From Gaiellasilicea sp035575835 (lineage in GTDB: Bacteria > Actinomycetota > Thermoleophilia > Gaiellales > Gaiellaceae), in assembly GCA_035575835.1 (NCBI GenBank), contig DATLXM010000034.1, positions 1 to 64,000 on the forward strand: a stretch of DNA of 64,000 bases, given 5' to 3'. Positions 18,647-27,000 of this stretch are shown one piece after another. How positions within the stretch are numbered: position 1 is the first letter of the stretch; the number at the start of each line of letters is the position of its first letter. The notes below the pieces were generated by a model that saw only the letters and a program-made list of their open reading frames with translations, ran no database searches and was not told the DNA's origin. Made by a program: the position numbers and the translations under genes.

Positions 18647-19543
18647 GTGTTCCTGGTCAACCCGGCCTCGGCGAACGGGTCGACGGGCAAGCGCTGGCCC
18701 GAGATCGCCCGCCGCGCGGTGGCGAAGGGCCTCGAGGGCGACACGCTCTTCTCAGAGCGGGCAGGGCACCTCGGCTCGCTCGCGCGCGAGGCGGCCCTCG
18801 GCGGCGCGAAGCTCCTCGTCGTCGTCGGCGGCGACGGTTCGATGAACGAGGTTGCGAACGGGATCCACGACCTGCCGGACGTCGAGGTGGCGGTGATCGC
18901 CCGGGGCACCGGCTGGGACTTCATCCGCACCTACGGGATCCCCCACGCGATCGACGGCGCGATCGAAGTGGCGCTCACCGGGCGCGCTCGCACGATCGAC
19001 CTCGGCCGGGTCGCCTACCGCGCCTGGGACGGGAGCGAGGCCGAGTCGTACTTCGCGAACGTCGCGAGCGTCGGAATGAGCGGCGCGATCGCGAAGCGAG
19101 CCAACGAGACGACGAAGGCGCTCGGCGGCAAGGTCTCCTATCTCTGGGCGACGATGGCGGTCTTCGCGCGTTGGCAGACCTCCGAGGTTCGCGTCTCGGT
19201 CGGGGACGAGATCCGCGGCGGCCGGATGCACGACGTCGTCGTCGCGAACGGGCGCGCGTTCGGGGGTGGGATGAAGATCTGCCCCGACGCGAAGCCGGAC
19301 GACGGGCTCTTCGACGTGCTCACGATCGGGAATCTGACGAAGCGGGATCTCCTGACCACGCTGCCGAAGACGTTCTGGGGCGGCCACCTCCCCCATCCGA
19401 AGGCCGAGCTCCTGCGCGGCTCGGTGGTCACCGTCGACTCGGACGCACAGCTCCCGCTCGAGCTCGACGGCGAGCAGCCCGGAACGACGCCGGTTCGGTT
19501 CGAGATCGTGCCGGGTGCGCTGCGGGTGCGGGTGCCGGCCTAG
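18647..19543 (+). CDS. Diacylglycerol kinase-family lipid kinase
   Basis: A 298-residue member of the DagK/YegS/sphingosine kinase fold. The nucleotide loop is VVVGGDGSMNEVANGI near residue 65; IARGTGWDF resembles the GTGND motif with W in place of N. The C-terminal beta domain shows GGGMKICPDAKPDDGLFDV. The lipid substrate is not predictable. The start GTG 18647 begins exactly at the family N-terminus (FLVNPASANGSTGKRW). Its TAG interlocks with the convergent small gene on CTAG. Confidence 0.92.
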   Translation: MFLVNPASANGSTGKRWPEIARRAVAKGLEGDTLFSERAGHLGSLAREAALGGAKLLVVVGGDGSMNEVANGIHDLPDVEVAVIARGTGWDFIRTYGIPHAIDGAIEVALTGRARTIDLGRVAYRAWDGSEAESYFANVASVGMSGAIAKRANETTKALGGKVSYLWATMAVFARWQTSEVRVSVGDEIRGGRMHDVVVANGRAFGGGMKICPDAKPDDGLFDVLTIGNLTKRDLLTTLPKTFWGGHLPHPKAELLRGSVVTVDSDAQLPLELDGEQPGTTPVRFEIVPGALRVRVPA

Positions 19544-19830
19544 GCCGACGGCTTCTTCGGCGCTGGCTTCTTCGCGGCCGGCTTCTTCGCCGCAGCAGGC
19601 GCCTGCTTCTTCGTCAACTCGTCGAGCTTCCGCTCGAGCACGTCGACCCGCTCCTCGAGCACGTCGAGTCCGCGCATCCGCTTCTGCATCTCGTCGAGCC
19701 GCGTCCGCGACTGGTTCGCCATCTCCAGGAACTTGGCTCCACCGGGCGCATCGGCGAGCTTGTGCAGCGCCTCTTCGCCCAGATCCTGGACGCGGGCGAG
19801 AATGTCTTTGGGCTGGGATGCCTTGGCCAT
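19540..19830 (-). CDS. Small coiled-coil protein with AAKKP tail
   Basis: A 96-residue protein. Residues 40-75 (MQKRMRGLDVLEERVDVLERKL) have heptad spacing of a coiled coil; the last 20 are Lys/Ala/Pro repeats (AAAKKPAAKKPAPKKPSA) like the tails of histone H1-like or phasin-like bacterial proteins. Function unknown. Ends interlocked with the lipid kinase gene. Confidence 0.75.
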   Translation of the reverse strand: MAKASQPKDILARVQDLGEEALHKLADAPGGAKFLEMANQSRTRLDEMQKRMRGLDVLEERVDVLERKLDELTKKQAPAAAKKPAAKKPAPKKPSA

Positions 19831-19839
19831 GAGTCGATC

Positions 19840-20684
19840 TTACGCGCTGACGAGGACGGGCGTGCCGGCGAGCGTGCGGTCGAAAAGCCGCTGCAGGTCG
19901 TCGTTGCGGATCCGGATGCAGCCGTTCGAGACCGCCCGACCGATCAGCTCCGGACGATTCGTCCCGTGGATCGCGATCGGGCCGCCCTGCGCCCAGCCGG
20001 TGAGCACGGGCGAGAAGGCCGAGATCCCGATCGCGCCGGGGCCGAACGGGCCCGAGGGATCGGTCGGGATCAGCCTCTGGTTGACGTAGTAGCGGCCGGT
20101 CGGCGTGGGCGTCGCGGCCGAGCCGATCGCCGCCTCCGCCGAGAAGACGCGACGGTCGCGATCGTAGAGCGTGACGCGGCGCGCGGAGAGATCGACCTCG
20201 ATCCGGGTCGTCACCGACGCCACCGTGACGTCCCGGGCCCGGACCCAGCCGCTGATCCCGTTCGGCTTGAGCGGGAGCCCGACCCGATACCAGGCGACGC
20301 GGCAGCTCCCGTCCAATCGCTTCGCCTGCACGGAGAGCACCGTGGGGACGCCGTTCACGTTGAGGCGCTCGAAGCGCGCGAACGGGCTCGGTTCGGGGCG
20401 CGGAATGCCGTCGCGCGACCGGTCACGATCGCCGCGAGGCTCCGGGCGGGCGTTCCGACCGACGTGACGGAGCCGTCGACGCAGGCCTGCTCCTGCACCT
20501 TTTCCTGCCTGCTCACTGTCTTTTTTGCGCCGGCGACGTCTGACGTGGTGCGGGGCGGTACAGGCGGCGCTGCGGCCTCCGAACCACACCCCGCGAGGAC
20601 TGCGACGACCGATCCGATCATGAAGATCCGCACGAATGGAAGGTAGCGCCGGTTTACCCCGATCGCCCGGCTCCAGGATTTCAC
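19840..20684 (-). pseudogene. L,D-transpeptidase (YkuD) lipoprotein, apparent 1-base frameshift
   Basis: The C-terminal frame encodes a YkuD domain: TTRIEVDLSARRVTLYDRDR, ATPTPTGRYYV, and the catalytic motif AIHGTNRPELIGRAVSNGCI (SNGC instead of SHGC). The true N-terminus, a lipoprotein signal (MIGSVVAVLAGCGS), lies in another frame from GTG 20684. Adding one C to the run of four at 20395-20398 joins both frames into a continuous protein of normal design (TAFRAP-EPSPFARFERLN). Either the gene is inactivated or the assembly lacks one base. The enzyme would make 3-3 peptidoglycan crosslinks. Confidence 0.82.
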
Positions 20685-20705
20685 AGTTTCTTCACCCTTT
20701 CAGCA

Positions 20706-20713
20706 CTTATAAC
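20706..20713. promoter_or_regulatory. Overlapping divergent -10 boxes (CTTATAAC)
   Basis: TATAAC on the plus strand faces the small CxxC gene; TATAAG on the minus strand faces the L,D-transpeptidase. They share TATA. The plus transcript would have a leader of about 25 bases with a GAGGAG site. Confidence 0.55.
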
Positions 20714-20744
20714 ACCTGCATCGACGACTAACCTGAGGAGCGTC

Positions 20745-20909
20745 ATGAGTGTCTCTTTGCACCTGAAGCGCCCGTTGCACAGGCACAAGGCCATCACCAC
20801 GCACGCCCTGAGCCAGCACGCAGGGATCCCGTACGAGATCGAGCGCACGGTGTGCTCGGACTGCCGGCGGGTTCTCGGCGAGCGGCCCCTGCGTCGCGCG
20901 GCCGCCTAG
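20745..20909 (+). CDS. 54-residue protein with a CxxC motif
   Basis: A short gene starting at ATG 20745, four bases after GAGGAG. The product is basic, His-rich in its first half (LKRPLHRHKAITTHALSQH) and carries TVCSDCRRVLGERPLRR at its end. A single CxxC suggests one half of a zinc site, so a dimer or a partner would complete it. I do not recognise the family. Good ribosome binding site, own promoter and codon use like its neighbours support that it is real. Confidence 0.65.
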   Translation: MSVSLHLKRPLHRHKAITTHALSQHAGIPYEIERTVCSDCRRVLGERPLRRAAA

Positions 20910-20973
20910 CCAGCGCCTCCGACTTCCGCGATCGGCTCGCGGGGTGGGTCGCGGCGGTGCCCTCGAACCCTCG

Positions 20974-20979
20974 TAGGCT
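20974..20979 (+). promoter_or_regulatory. Leaderless-type -10 box TAGGCT
   Basis: TAGGCT, six bases, then ATG 20986 of the thioesterase; no ribosome binding site. Confidence 0.5.
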
Positions 20980-20985
20980 AGGCCG

Positions 20986-21396
20986 ATGGAAGGCTTCCGC
21001 TTCTCGACCGAGATCTCAGTGCGGTTCGCCGAGACCGATGCGCAGGGGATCGCCCACCACGCGTCCTTCGTCGTCTGGCTGGAGGTTGCGCGCGTCGCCT
21101 ACCTCGCCGAGCACGCAGGCGGGTACCTCTCGATCCAGGCCCAGGGCCTCGAGGCGCTGACGACAGAGGTGCATGTCGAGTACCGGCGGGCCGCTGCGTT
21201 CGACGACCGGCTGCTGGTCTGGACACGGTGTGTGGATCTTCGCGGCGCGCGCTTCCGCTACGAGTACGGGCTCGAGCGCGACGGAGAGCTCGTCGCCGAG
21301 GCGTACACCGCGCACGCGACCGTCGATGCGAAGACGCGGCGGCCGACGCGGATTCCGCCGTGGTTTCTCGAAGCGGTGACTAAGGCCGAGGCTTAG
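20986..21396 (+). CDS. Acyl-CoA thioesterase, YbgC / 4HBT family
   Basis: A 136-residue hotdog-fold thioesterase that hydrolyses acyl-CoA. The signature RFAETDAQGIAHHASFVVW contains the catalytic Asp (the D of ETDAQG) and matches the 4-hydroxybenzoyl-CoA thioesterase pattern. VEYRRAAAFDDRLLVWTR is the second strand block. The chain-length preference is unknown. Its 3' end overlaps the convergent VanW gene by 17 bp. Confidence 0.9.
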   Translation: MEGFRFSTEISVRFAETDAQGIAHHASFVVWLEVARVAYLAEHAGGYLSIQAQGLEALTTEVHVEYRRAAAFDDRLLVWTRCVDLRGARFRYEYGLERDGELVAEAYTAHATVDAKTRRPTRIPPWFLEAVTKAEA

Positions 21397-23278
21397 GCGG
21401 CGCAGCCGCCCCCGGGAGCTCCTCGAACGAGGGGATCACCGGCTCGGCGGGCGTCGTCTCGGTCTTCGGATCCGGATCCGGATCGGGCTTCGGCTTCTCG
21501 GGCTCGGGCTTCGGCACGGGCTTGGTTCCCACGCGGATGATCCGGTACTCACCGCGATAGGTCGTGTTCCAGGTCTCGTCCGAGAGCACGTTCCCGGCGT
21601 CGTCGTAGACCGTCCGCGTGACGCTGGTCACACGCCCGTCCGAGCCCTCCTCCTCCACGACCTCCGTGCCCCGCTGGAGCGCGGGGTCGGGCGTTCGTCG
21701 AATGCGGGGCGGATCGGTGAGGCGCACCGTTGCCTCGCCGCTCTCGACCCGCCGCTCGGGGCCGCCCCCGTAGAGAGCGACGGTGATGCCGCCTCCGTTC
21801 CAGCTGCTCGAGACGAGGATCCACTTCGGCGTGTCGTTCAGGAACCTCAGATCGAGGTCGGGATAGTTGACCGTCGCGTCGCGCCCGAGCTGGTAGCGAC
21901 CGATGAAGAGCGAGTGCGGATTGCGCTCGACGATCTTGACGCCCGCCTCCCACGCGGCGTTGAAGAGGGTGGTCGCGACCTGGGAGACGCCGCCGCCGAC
22001 GTCGTCCTCGTACTCGTCGCCGATGATCACCGGTGCGGGGAGGAAACCGCGCTCGAGCGTGCGCTCGCCCACCCGCTCGTTCAGGGAGAAGGTGCCTCCG
22101 GGCGGGACGAGCGCCCCGTTCAGCAACTCGGTTCCGCGGCGCAGATTCGTGATTCGGTTGTACGTCCCGGCGTTCGCCGTCGTGTAGGTGCTGAGCCGTC
22201 GCTCGATTCCCATCGCCTGAACGTCTTCGGTCGAGCGCCGAGGCTCGCTCGTCGTCACGGCGAGCGTCGCCGAGCGTCCGGTGGGGGAGGTTGCGGCGGC
22301 GAGCAGGGACTTGGCGGTTACCGGAACGTCGACCTGCAGGCCCGGCTTGGCCGGGACGATGGCGATCACACCGTCAGAGGTGCGGAAGCCGGCGTCGACG
22401 GGCGGTCGTTCCACCGTCTTCCGGAGCCGGGCGAACCAGGCATCGGCCCCCGGGCCGGCGATCGCGACCTCGGTGGCGGTTCCGCTGGGAAGCGCGAGGA
22501 GCTCGGCGATCCGCCAGCGCGGAAGCTTCCAGCGCGTGCCCTCGTGCTCGAGCCGGACTGGCGCCGACAACGCGAGGCGTGCTTTCCGGGCCGCCGGCGC
22601 GAGGTCCGACGCGGTCACCTCGACCGGGTCGAGCAACAACGGGAGAGCGACCTGGCGACCGCGATCGAGTCGTGCGAGAGCCCGAACGAGCGTGTCCGCG
22701 GCGGCTTCGCGTTCGAGCGTCTGGCCCACCTGACCGGGGAGGGCGACGATCGAAAGGCCGCGCCGAACGAGTTTCGCCTCCACGTGCGGGCGATCCGTGG
22801 CCGCCGCGATCTGGCCGAGCTTGTACTCGAGCGCCGCGGTATAGACATTGACGGGTGGGGCGATCTCGGTTCCGAAAAAGCGCTTCTGAAGCCGCTGGTA
22901 GCCGCGCACGGGCCCGAAACCGGAGGTCTCGGCCAACGCGGTGTCGAGTGCCGCCGACCAGTCCGCCTCGACACCGAGGGTCGCGGCGGTGATCGGGTAC
23001 CGGCCCTCACCCGCCGCGAAGACGATCGGCGTGCGGGCGACCTCGTCGGCGCGGGCTTCGAGAAGCTCGATCGCCTCTCCGCGGGTCAACCCGCCGACGT
23101 CGACACCGGCGATCGTCACGCCTTCGGCGACGCGGGCCGACGATCCTGCGAACGCGAGCCCGACGAGGGCGGCGACGACGGCGAACAGCAGGGCGGAGAC
23201 GACGAGCGCGCGCGCCATCGCACGACCCGATCTACCTCGGCTCGCGGGCACGCCAACGGATGTCGCCTGGCCGCGCAA
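21380..23278 (-). CDS. VanW-family exported cell wall protein with G5-like domain
   Basis: A 632-residue exported protein. A positively charged start is followed by the hydrophobic ARALVVSALLFAVVAALVGL; two peptidoglycan-binding-type domains (about 50-350) precede the VanW domain with NRITNLRRGTELLNGALVPP and GGGVSQVATTLFNAAW near 380-480. Then comes a G5-like segment and a Pro/Lys/Asp-rich tail. VanW was named after glycopeptide-resistance clusters, but its activity is unknown. TTG 23278 is chosen because a TACACT box lies seven bases upstream; ATG 23218 is the alternative. Confidence 0.9.
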   Translation of the reverse strand: MRGQATSVGVPASRGRSGRAMARALVVSALLFAVVAALVGLAFAGSSARVAEGVTIAGVDVGGLTRGEAIELLEARADEVARTPIVFAAGEGRYPITAATLGVEADWSAALDTALAETSGFGPVRGYQRLQKRFFGTEIAPPVNVYTAALEYKLGQIAAATDRPHVEAKLVRRGLSIVALPGQVGQTLEREAAADTLVRALARLDRGRQVALPLLLDPVEVTASDLAPAARKARLALSAPVRLEHEGTRWKLPRWRIAELLALPSGTATEVAIAGPGADAWFARLRKTVERPPVDAGFRTSDGVIAIVPAKPGLQVDVPVTAKSLLAAATSPTGRSATLAVTTSEPRRSTEDVQAMGIERRLSTYTTANAGTYNRITNLRRGTELLNGALVPPGGTFSLNERVGERTLERGFLPAPVIIGDEYEDDVGGGVSQVATTLFNAAWEAGVKIVERNPHSLFIGRYQLGRDATVNYPDLDLRFLNDTPKWILVSSSWNGGGITVALYGGGPERRVESGEATVRLTDPPRIRRTPDPALQRGTEVVEEEGSDGRVTSVTRTVYDDAGNVLSDETWNTTYRGEYRIIRVGTKPVPKPEPEKPKPDPDPDPKTETTPAEPVIPSFEELPGAAAPPKPRP

Positions 23279-23285
23279 GCCCCTG

Positions 23286-23291
23286 AGTGTA
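23286..23291 (-). promoter_or_regulatory. Leaderless-type -10 box TACACT
   Basis: On the minus strand TACACT is followed by seven bases and the TTG start of the VanW gene. The remaining 23292-23452 between the two minus-strand genes shows nothing I can identify. Confidence 0.5.
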
Positions 23292-23452
23292 GCCGTGGGT
23301 TTTGGCCACCCGGGTGACGATTTCGTTAGGAACCCAGAGGGCCCCTGGATCCGTTTACACCGTGATCCGCGTCGCCGAGAATGTCCCCTCGACCTGGATC
23401 AGACCTCGGTCGATTTGCGCCGAGTATCTCGCGCCGGCGGCGAAAGAGAAGG

Positions 23453-24601
23453 TCAGGTGCGGAGGTACTGGACGATCACGTGGCGCTGGATCTCGGAGGT
23501 GCCCTCCACGATCTGGAGCACCTTCGCGTCCCGCATCCACTTCTCGACGGGATGGTCGCGCATGATCCCCGCCCCGCCGAGCACCTGGACGGCCTCGGTG
23601 GTGATGCTCATCGCAGCGTCCGCGGCGAACGCCTTCGCGTACGAACCGAGCAACCCGGCGTCCTGGCCGGCGTCGAGCGCCGCCGCGGCTCTCCAGACGA
23701 GCAGCCGGGCCGCCTCGACCTGGATCGCCATGTCAGCGAGCTTGAACGAGACGCCCTGCTTCGCAATCAGGGGCTTCCCGAACGCCTGCCGCTCGTTGGC
23801 GTAGGCGGTGGCGTACTCGAACGCCGCCCGCGCGATCCCGAGCGCGGAGGCCGCGACCTGAGGGCGTGAGTGCATGAAGAAGTCCATCGCGATCGCAAAG
23901 CCCTCGCCCTCATCGCCGAGCAGTCGCTCGGCCGGGATACGGGCCTCGTCGAAGACGATCGAGCCGGTGTACGACGAGCGGAGGCCGAGCTTCGGCTCCT
24001 TTCGACCCGCAGTGACGCCAGGCTCTCCGGCCTCGACGAGGAAGGCCGTGATGGCGTCGTCCAGCTTCGCGAAGACGATCGTCAGCTCGGCGATCCCGCC
24101 GTTCGTGACGTAGCACTTCTCTCCGTTGAGGACGTACTCGTCGCCCTCCCGGCGGGCAGTCGAGGCGATCCCGGCGACGTCCGAGCCCGCTCCGGGCTCG
24201 GTGAACGCGATCGCGGCGAGGCATCCCTCTTCGGACGCGAGCCGGGGCAGCCAGCGATCCTTCTGCGCGTCCGTGCCGGCGCGGAGGAGCGGCCGGACGG
24301 GGAACATGGTCGCACCGATCGGCGCCGCGAGCCCGGCGCATCCCCACGAGAGCTCCTCCGCAACGAGCGCCGAGGTCACGGCTGCGACACCGCCGCCGCC
24401 GTACTCGGCGGGGATCGCGTGCGAGGTCAGGCCGACCGCGGCCGCCTTCGCCAGGAGTTCGCGAGGGCAGTTCTCGCGCTCGTCCCACTCCCGGGCGATC
24501 GGCCGCAGCTCGCGCTCGGCGAACTCGTGCGCGAGCGCCTGCAGCTCCCGCTGCTCGGACGTCAGGTCGAAGGAGATCCCGGCGCCGGCTACGAGCGCCA
24601 C
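23453..24601 (-). CDS. Acyl-CoA dehydrogenase (copy 1)
   Basis: FAD-dependent alpha,beta-oxidation of an acyl-CoA. Family motifs: AFTEPGAGSDVAGI (flavin contact), YVLNGEKCYVTNGG, and the C-terminal QVLGGAGIMRDHPVEKWMRDAK followed by IVEGTSEIQRHVIV, whose glutamate in YEGTSEIQ-type position (here VEGTSEIQ) is the catalytic base of many members. Length is 382 residues. It starts with GTG 24601, eight bases after AGGA. It lies in an operon-like run with the SDR and the second dehydrogenase. Confidence 0.94.
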   Translation of the reverse strand: MALVAGAGISFDLTSEQRELQALAHEFAERELRPIAREWDERENCPRELLAKAAAVGLTSHAIPAEYGGGGVAAVTSALVAEELSWGCAGLAAPIGATMFPVRPLLRAGTDAQKDRWLPRLASEEGCLAAIAFTEPGAGSDVAGIASTARREGDEYVLNGEKCYVTNGGIAELTIVFAKLDDAITAFLVEAGEPGVTAGRKEPKLGLRSSYTGSIVFDEARIPAERLLGDEGEGFAIAMDFFMHSRPQVAASALGIARAAFEYATAYANERQAFGKPLIAKQGVSFKLADMAIQVEAARLLVWRAAAALDAGQDAGLLGSYAKAFAADAAMSITTEAVQVLGGAGIMRDHPVEKWMRDAKVLQIVEGTSEIQRHVIVQYLRT

Positions 24602-24626
24602 GGTGTCATCCTGCGGCTCGTCGGGG

Positions 24627-24800
24627 CTAGAGCGCGGTCGCGTCCGTGTCGAACGGGCACTGCCCGTCCTCGTGCGGCGCCTTCTGCGCAGGAGCGGCCT
24701 TGCTGGCCGGCGCCTTCACCGTCGACGAGCTCTTGGCGATCGCGGGCGGAACGGCGAGGAAGCTGCCCACCACTGCGAGCAACACGATTCGCTTGAGCAT
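24627..24800 (-). CDS. Small secreted protein (57 residues)
   Basis: Starts at ATG 24800. The N-terminus is a signal peptide (MLKRIVLLAVVGSFLAVPP, cleavage likely after AIA); the mature part is about 35 residues, Ala/Lys/Pro-rich, ending in HEDGQCPFDTDATAL with a single cysteine. Not recognised. It sits between an SDR and an acyl-CoA dehydrogenase. There is no strong ribosome binding site, so translation may depend on the upstream gene. Confidence 0.55.
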   Translation of the reverse strand: MLKRIVLLAVVGSFLAVPPAIAKSSSTVKAPASKAAPAQKAPHEDGQCPFDTDATAL

Positions 24801-24839
24801 GGCGGGAGCTTACCCGATACGTGGCTTTTGTCACCTGCG

Positions 24840-25676
24840 TCAGAAGACGAACAGCTCCACTCCGCCGGAGACGTTCAACTGGACGCCAGTGATGTACGAG
24901 GCGAGGTCGGAGCAGAGGAAGCAGATTGCGTTCGCGATGTCGTCCGGCTCGCCCGGCTTCTTGAAGACGGTCCGGTTGGCGATCCGCTCGTTCATCGCCG
25001 GGTTCGCGAAGTGGAACGCCTCGGTGCCGATGATCCCCGGCACGATCGCGTTGCAGGTGATCCCGTGCTTTCCGCCCTCCATCGCCAGGGTTCGCGTCAG
25101 CCCGAGGATCCCCGCCTTCGTCGTCGAGTAGCTCGCCTGACCGAAGCCGCCGAGCGTGCCCGCGACCGAGGCCATGTTGATCACCCGCCCCCACTTCCGC
25201 TCCTTCATGTGCGGCCAGACCGCCTGGGCGCAGTTGAAGCCGCCGGTCAGGTTGACGCGAAGGTCGCGCTCCCAGAGCTCGGGGTTCTGGTCTGAGAACT
25301 GGCCGACGTGATCGAGCGTGCCTGCGTTGTTGATCAGGATGTCCACCGACCCGAACTCCTCGACCACCCGGTCGACCGTCTCCTTGACCTGGTCGCGGTC
25401 GGTCACGTCGCACTTGATCGCGGCCGAGCGGCGGCCCATGCCCTGGATCTCGAGCGCGGTCGCCTCCGTGTAGACGATCCCCTGCGCCTTCGCGACCTGA
25501 GCGAGGACGCCGTAGGACTCCGCCGTCTCCGTCGACTCGTCCGACTCGACCTGGATGTCCGCGATCACGACGTCGGCGCCCGCCCTTGCGAGCGCAAGGG
25601 CGTCAGCGCGGCCGAGGCCGCGCGAGCCGCCGGTGACGAGGGCGATGCGGCCGGAAAGATCGATCTCGAGCGCCAT
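24840..25676 (-). CDS. Short-chain dehydrogenase/reductase
   Basis: A 278-residue Rossmann oxidoreductase. The cofactor loop TGGSRGLGRADALALARAG at residues 15-33 is followed by VVIADIQ, whose aspartate favours NAD over NADP. ILINNAG, NMASVAG (catalytic Ser) and SYSTTKAG (Tyr and Lys) complete the active site. An insertion around residues 45-80 resembles the mycofactocin-associated or carveol dehydrogenase-like SDRs. Its ATG follows the stop of the upstream acyl-CoA dehydrogenase with no gap, so the two are co-translated. Confidence 0.92.
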   Translation of the reverse strand: MALEIDLSGRIALVTGGSRGLGRADALALARAGADVVIADIQVESDESTETAESYGVLAQVAKAQGIVYTEATALEIQGMGRRSAAIKCDVTDRDQVKETVDRVVEEFGSVDILINNAGTLDHVGQFSDQNPELWERDLRVNLTGGFNCAQAVWPHMKERKWGRVINMASVAGTLGGFGQASYSTTKAGILGLTRTLAMEGGKHGITCNAIVPGIIGTEAFHFANPAMNERIANRTVFKKPGEPDDIANAICFLCSDLASYITGVQLNVSGGVELFVF

Positions 25677-26855
25677 CTAGCTCTCCCTCGGGAGGAAGAT
25701 CTCCTTGGCGATCACGAGCCGCTGGATCTGGCTCGTGCCTTCGTAGATCTGAAAGAGCTTCGCGTCTCGCATCAGCTTCTCGACGGGGTACTCCTTCATG
25801 TAGCCGTAGCCGCCGAAGACCTGGACGGCATCCGTCGTCACCTTCATCGCGGTGTCGGCGGAAAAGCGCTTCGCGAACGAGGACTGGAGCGTCGCGCGCT
25901 GGCCCTGGTCGTGCAGCCAGGCGGCCTGCCAGACGAGGAGGCGCGCCGCCTCGATCTCGGTGGCCATGTCCGCGATCATGAAGTTGACGCCCTGGTGCAT
26001 CGCGATCGGGACGTCGAAGGTGACGCGCTCCTTCGCGTACTCGACTGCGTACTCGAAGGCCGCCTGCGCGACCCCCACCGCCCCGGCGGCCGTGCCCGGA
26101 CGCGTGAAGTCGAGCGTCTGCATCGCGATCTTGAATCCCTCGCCCTCCTCCCCGAGCCGGTTCGCTGCGGGGATCACCGCATCCGTCATCGCGAAGGCGG
26201 AAGTGTCCGTCGAGCGCTGGCCCATCTTGTCGAGGTGCTTCTCGAGCTCGACCCCGGGCGTGTCCATCGGGACGATGAACGCCGAGATCCCCTTGTGGCC
26301 CTTCGCAGGGTCGGTCTTCGCGAAGACGACCGTCCAGGTCGCGTGGCCGGCATTCGTGATGAAGGTCTTCGAGCCGTTGAGGACGTACTCGTCGCCCCGG
26401 CGCACCGCAGTCGTCTTCAGCTTGACGACGTCCGAGCCCGCCTCCGGCTCCGAGAGCCCGAACGAGCACAGGATCGGCTCCTCGAGGAGCGGCGGCAGCC
26501 ACTCGGCCTGCTGTTCCTCGGTGCCCGCAATCAGGACGGGGCCCGAGCCGAGGCCGTTGGCGCCGATCGAGGTGCCGATTCCGGAGCAGCCCCAGTTCAG
26601 CTCCTCGCCGACGAGGATCCCCTCGAAGGTCGAGAGCCCGAGACCGCCGAGCGACTCGGGCACGTGCACGTTCATCAGCCCGAGCTCGTGCGCCTTCGCG
26701 ATCAGATCTGCGGGGTGCGTCTGGTGCTCGTCGTACTCGGCCGCCTTCGACCGGATCTCCTTGGCGGCGAACTCGCGCGCGAGCTCGCGCAGCGCCTTCT
26801 GCTCGTCGGTGAGGGCGAACGAGACGCCCGTGCCGACCGATTCGATCGTGGCCAT
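25677..26855 (-). CDS. Acyl-CoA dehydrogenase (copy 2)
   Basis: A 392-residue flavoprotein dehydrogenase. Motifs: FGLSEPEAGSDVVKL, YVLNGSKTFITNAGHA, VFGGYGYMKEYPVEKLMRDA and IYEGTSQIQRLVIAKE. The glutamate in YEGTSQIQ is the expected catalytic base. First gene of the run that continues with the SDR. The start is ATG 26855 with GCAGGAG upstream. A 16-bp operator identical to one at the tetR start lies 24 bp upstream, so TetR control is likely. Confidence 0.95.
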   Translation of the reverse strand: MATIESVGTGVSFALTDEQKALRELAREFAAKEIRSKAAEYDEHQTHPADLIAKAHELGLMNVHVPESLGGLGLSTFEGILVGEELNWGCSGIGTSIGANGLGSGPVLIAGTEEQQAEWLPPLLEEPILCSFGLSEPEAGSDVVKLKTTAVRRGDEYVLNGSKTFITNAGHATWTVVFAKTDPAKGHKGISAFIVPMDTPGVELEKHLDKMGQRSTDTSAFAMTDAVIPAANRLGEEGEGFKIAMQTLDFTRPGTAAGAVGVAQAAFEYAVEYAKERVTFDVPIAMHQGVNFMIADMATEIEAARLLVWQAAWLHDQGQRATLQSSFAKRFSADTAMKVTTDAVQVFGGYGYMKEYPVEKLMRDAKLFQIYEGTSQIQRLVIAKEIFLPRES

Positions 26856-26878
26856 GACTGCGCTCCTGCGTACGTCGA

Positions 26879-26902
26879 TTGAACGGTCAGTCAATAAGTC
26901 TA
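26879..26902 (-). promoter_or_regulatory. TetR-type operator and -10 box of the acyl-CoA dehydrogenase operon
   Basis: TTGAACGGTCAGTCAA (26879-26894) has TTGA/TCAA ends and is identical to the site at the tetR start. On the minus strand a TAGACT -10 box (26897-26902) lies two bases upstream of it, so a bound repressor would block the transcription start. Confidence 0.65.
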
Positions 26903-26922
26903 CGGGCACTCCCGCCCGAGCG

Positions 26923-26966
26923 TCTAACGCCGGGCTCGGACGCCGTCGTCCGAACCCGGCGTTAGA
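26923..26966. repeat. 20-bp inverted repeat, 4-base loop
   Basis: TCTAACGCCGGGCTCGGACG and its complement pair at 19 of 20 positions around CCGT. It lies between the divergent acyl-CoA dehydrogenase promoter and the first amidase gene, 35 bp before that gene's ATG. It is not a terminator for an annotated gene; it may be an operator or an RNA hairpin in the amidase leader. Confidence 0.7.
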
Positions 26967-27000
26967 ACGAATGAGCAGCCCCCGAGGAGGGCAGCGCCGT

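Noticed and set aside
23355..23540. A 61-codon minus-strand reading frame between the acyl-CoA dehydrogenase and VanW genes
   Set aside because: Most of it overlaps the dehydrogenase 3' end, it has no ribosome binding site and no recognisable feature; long spurious frames are common at this GC content.
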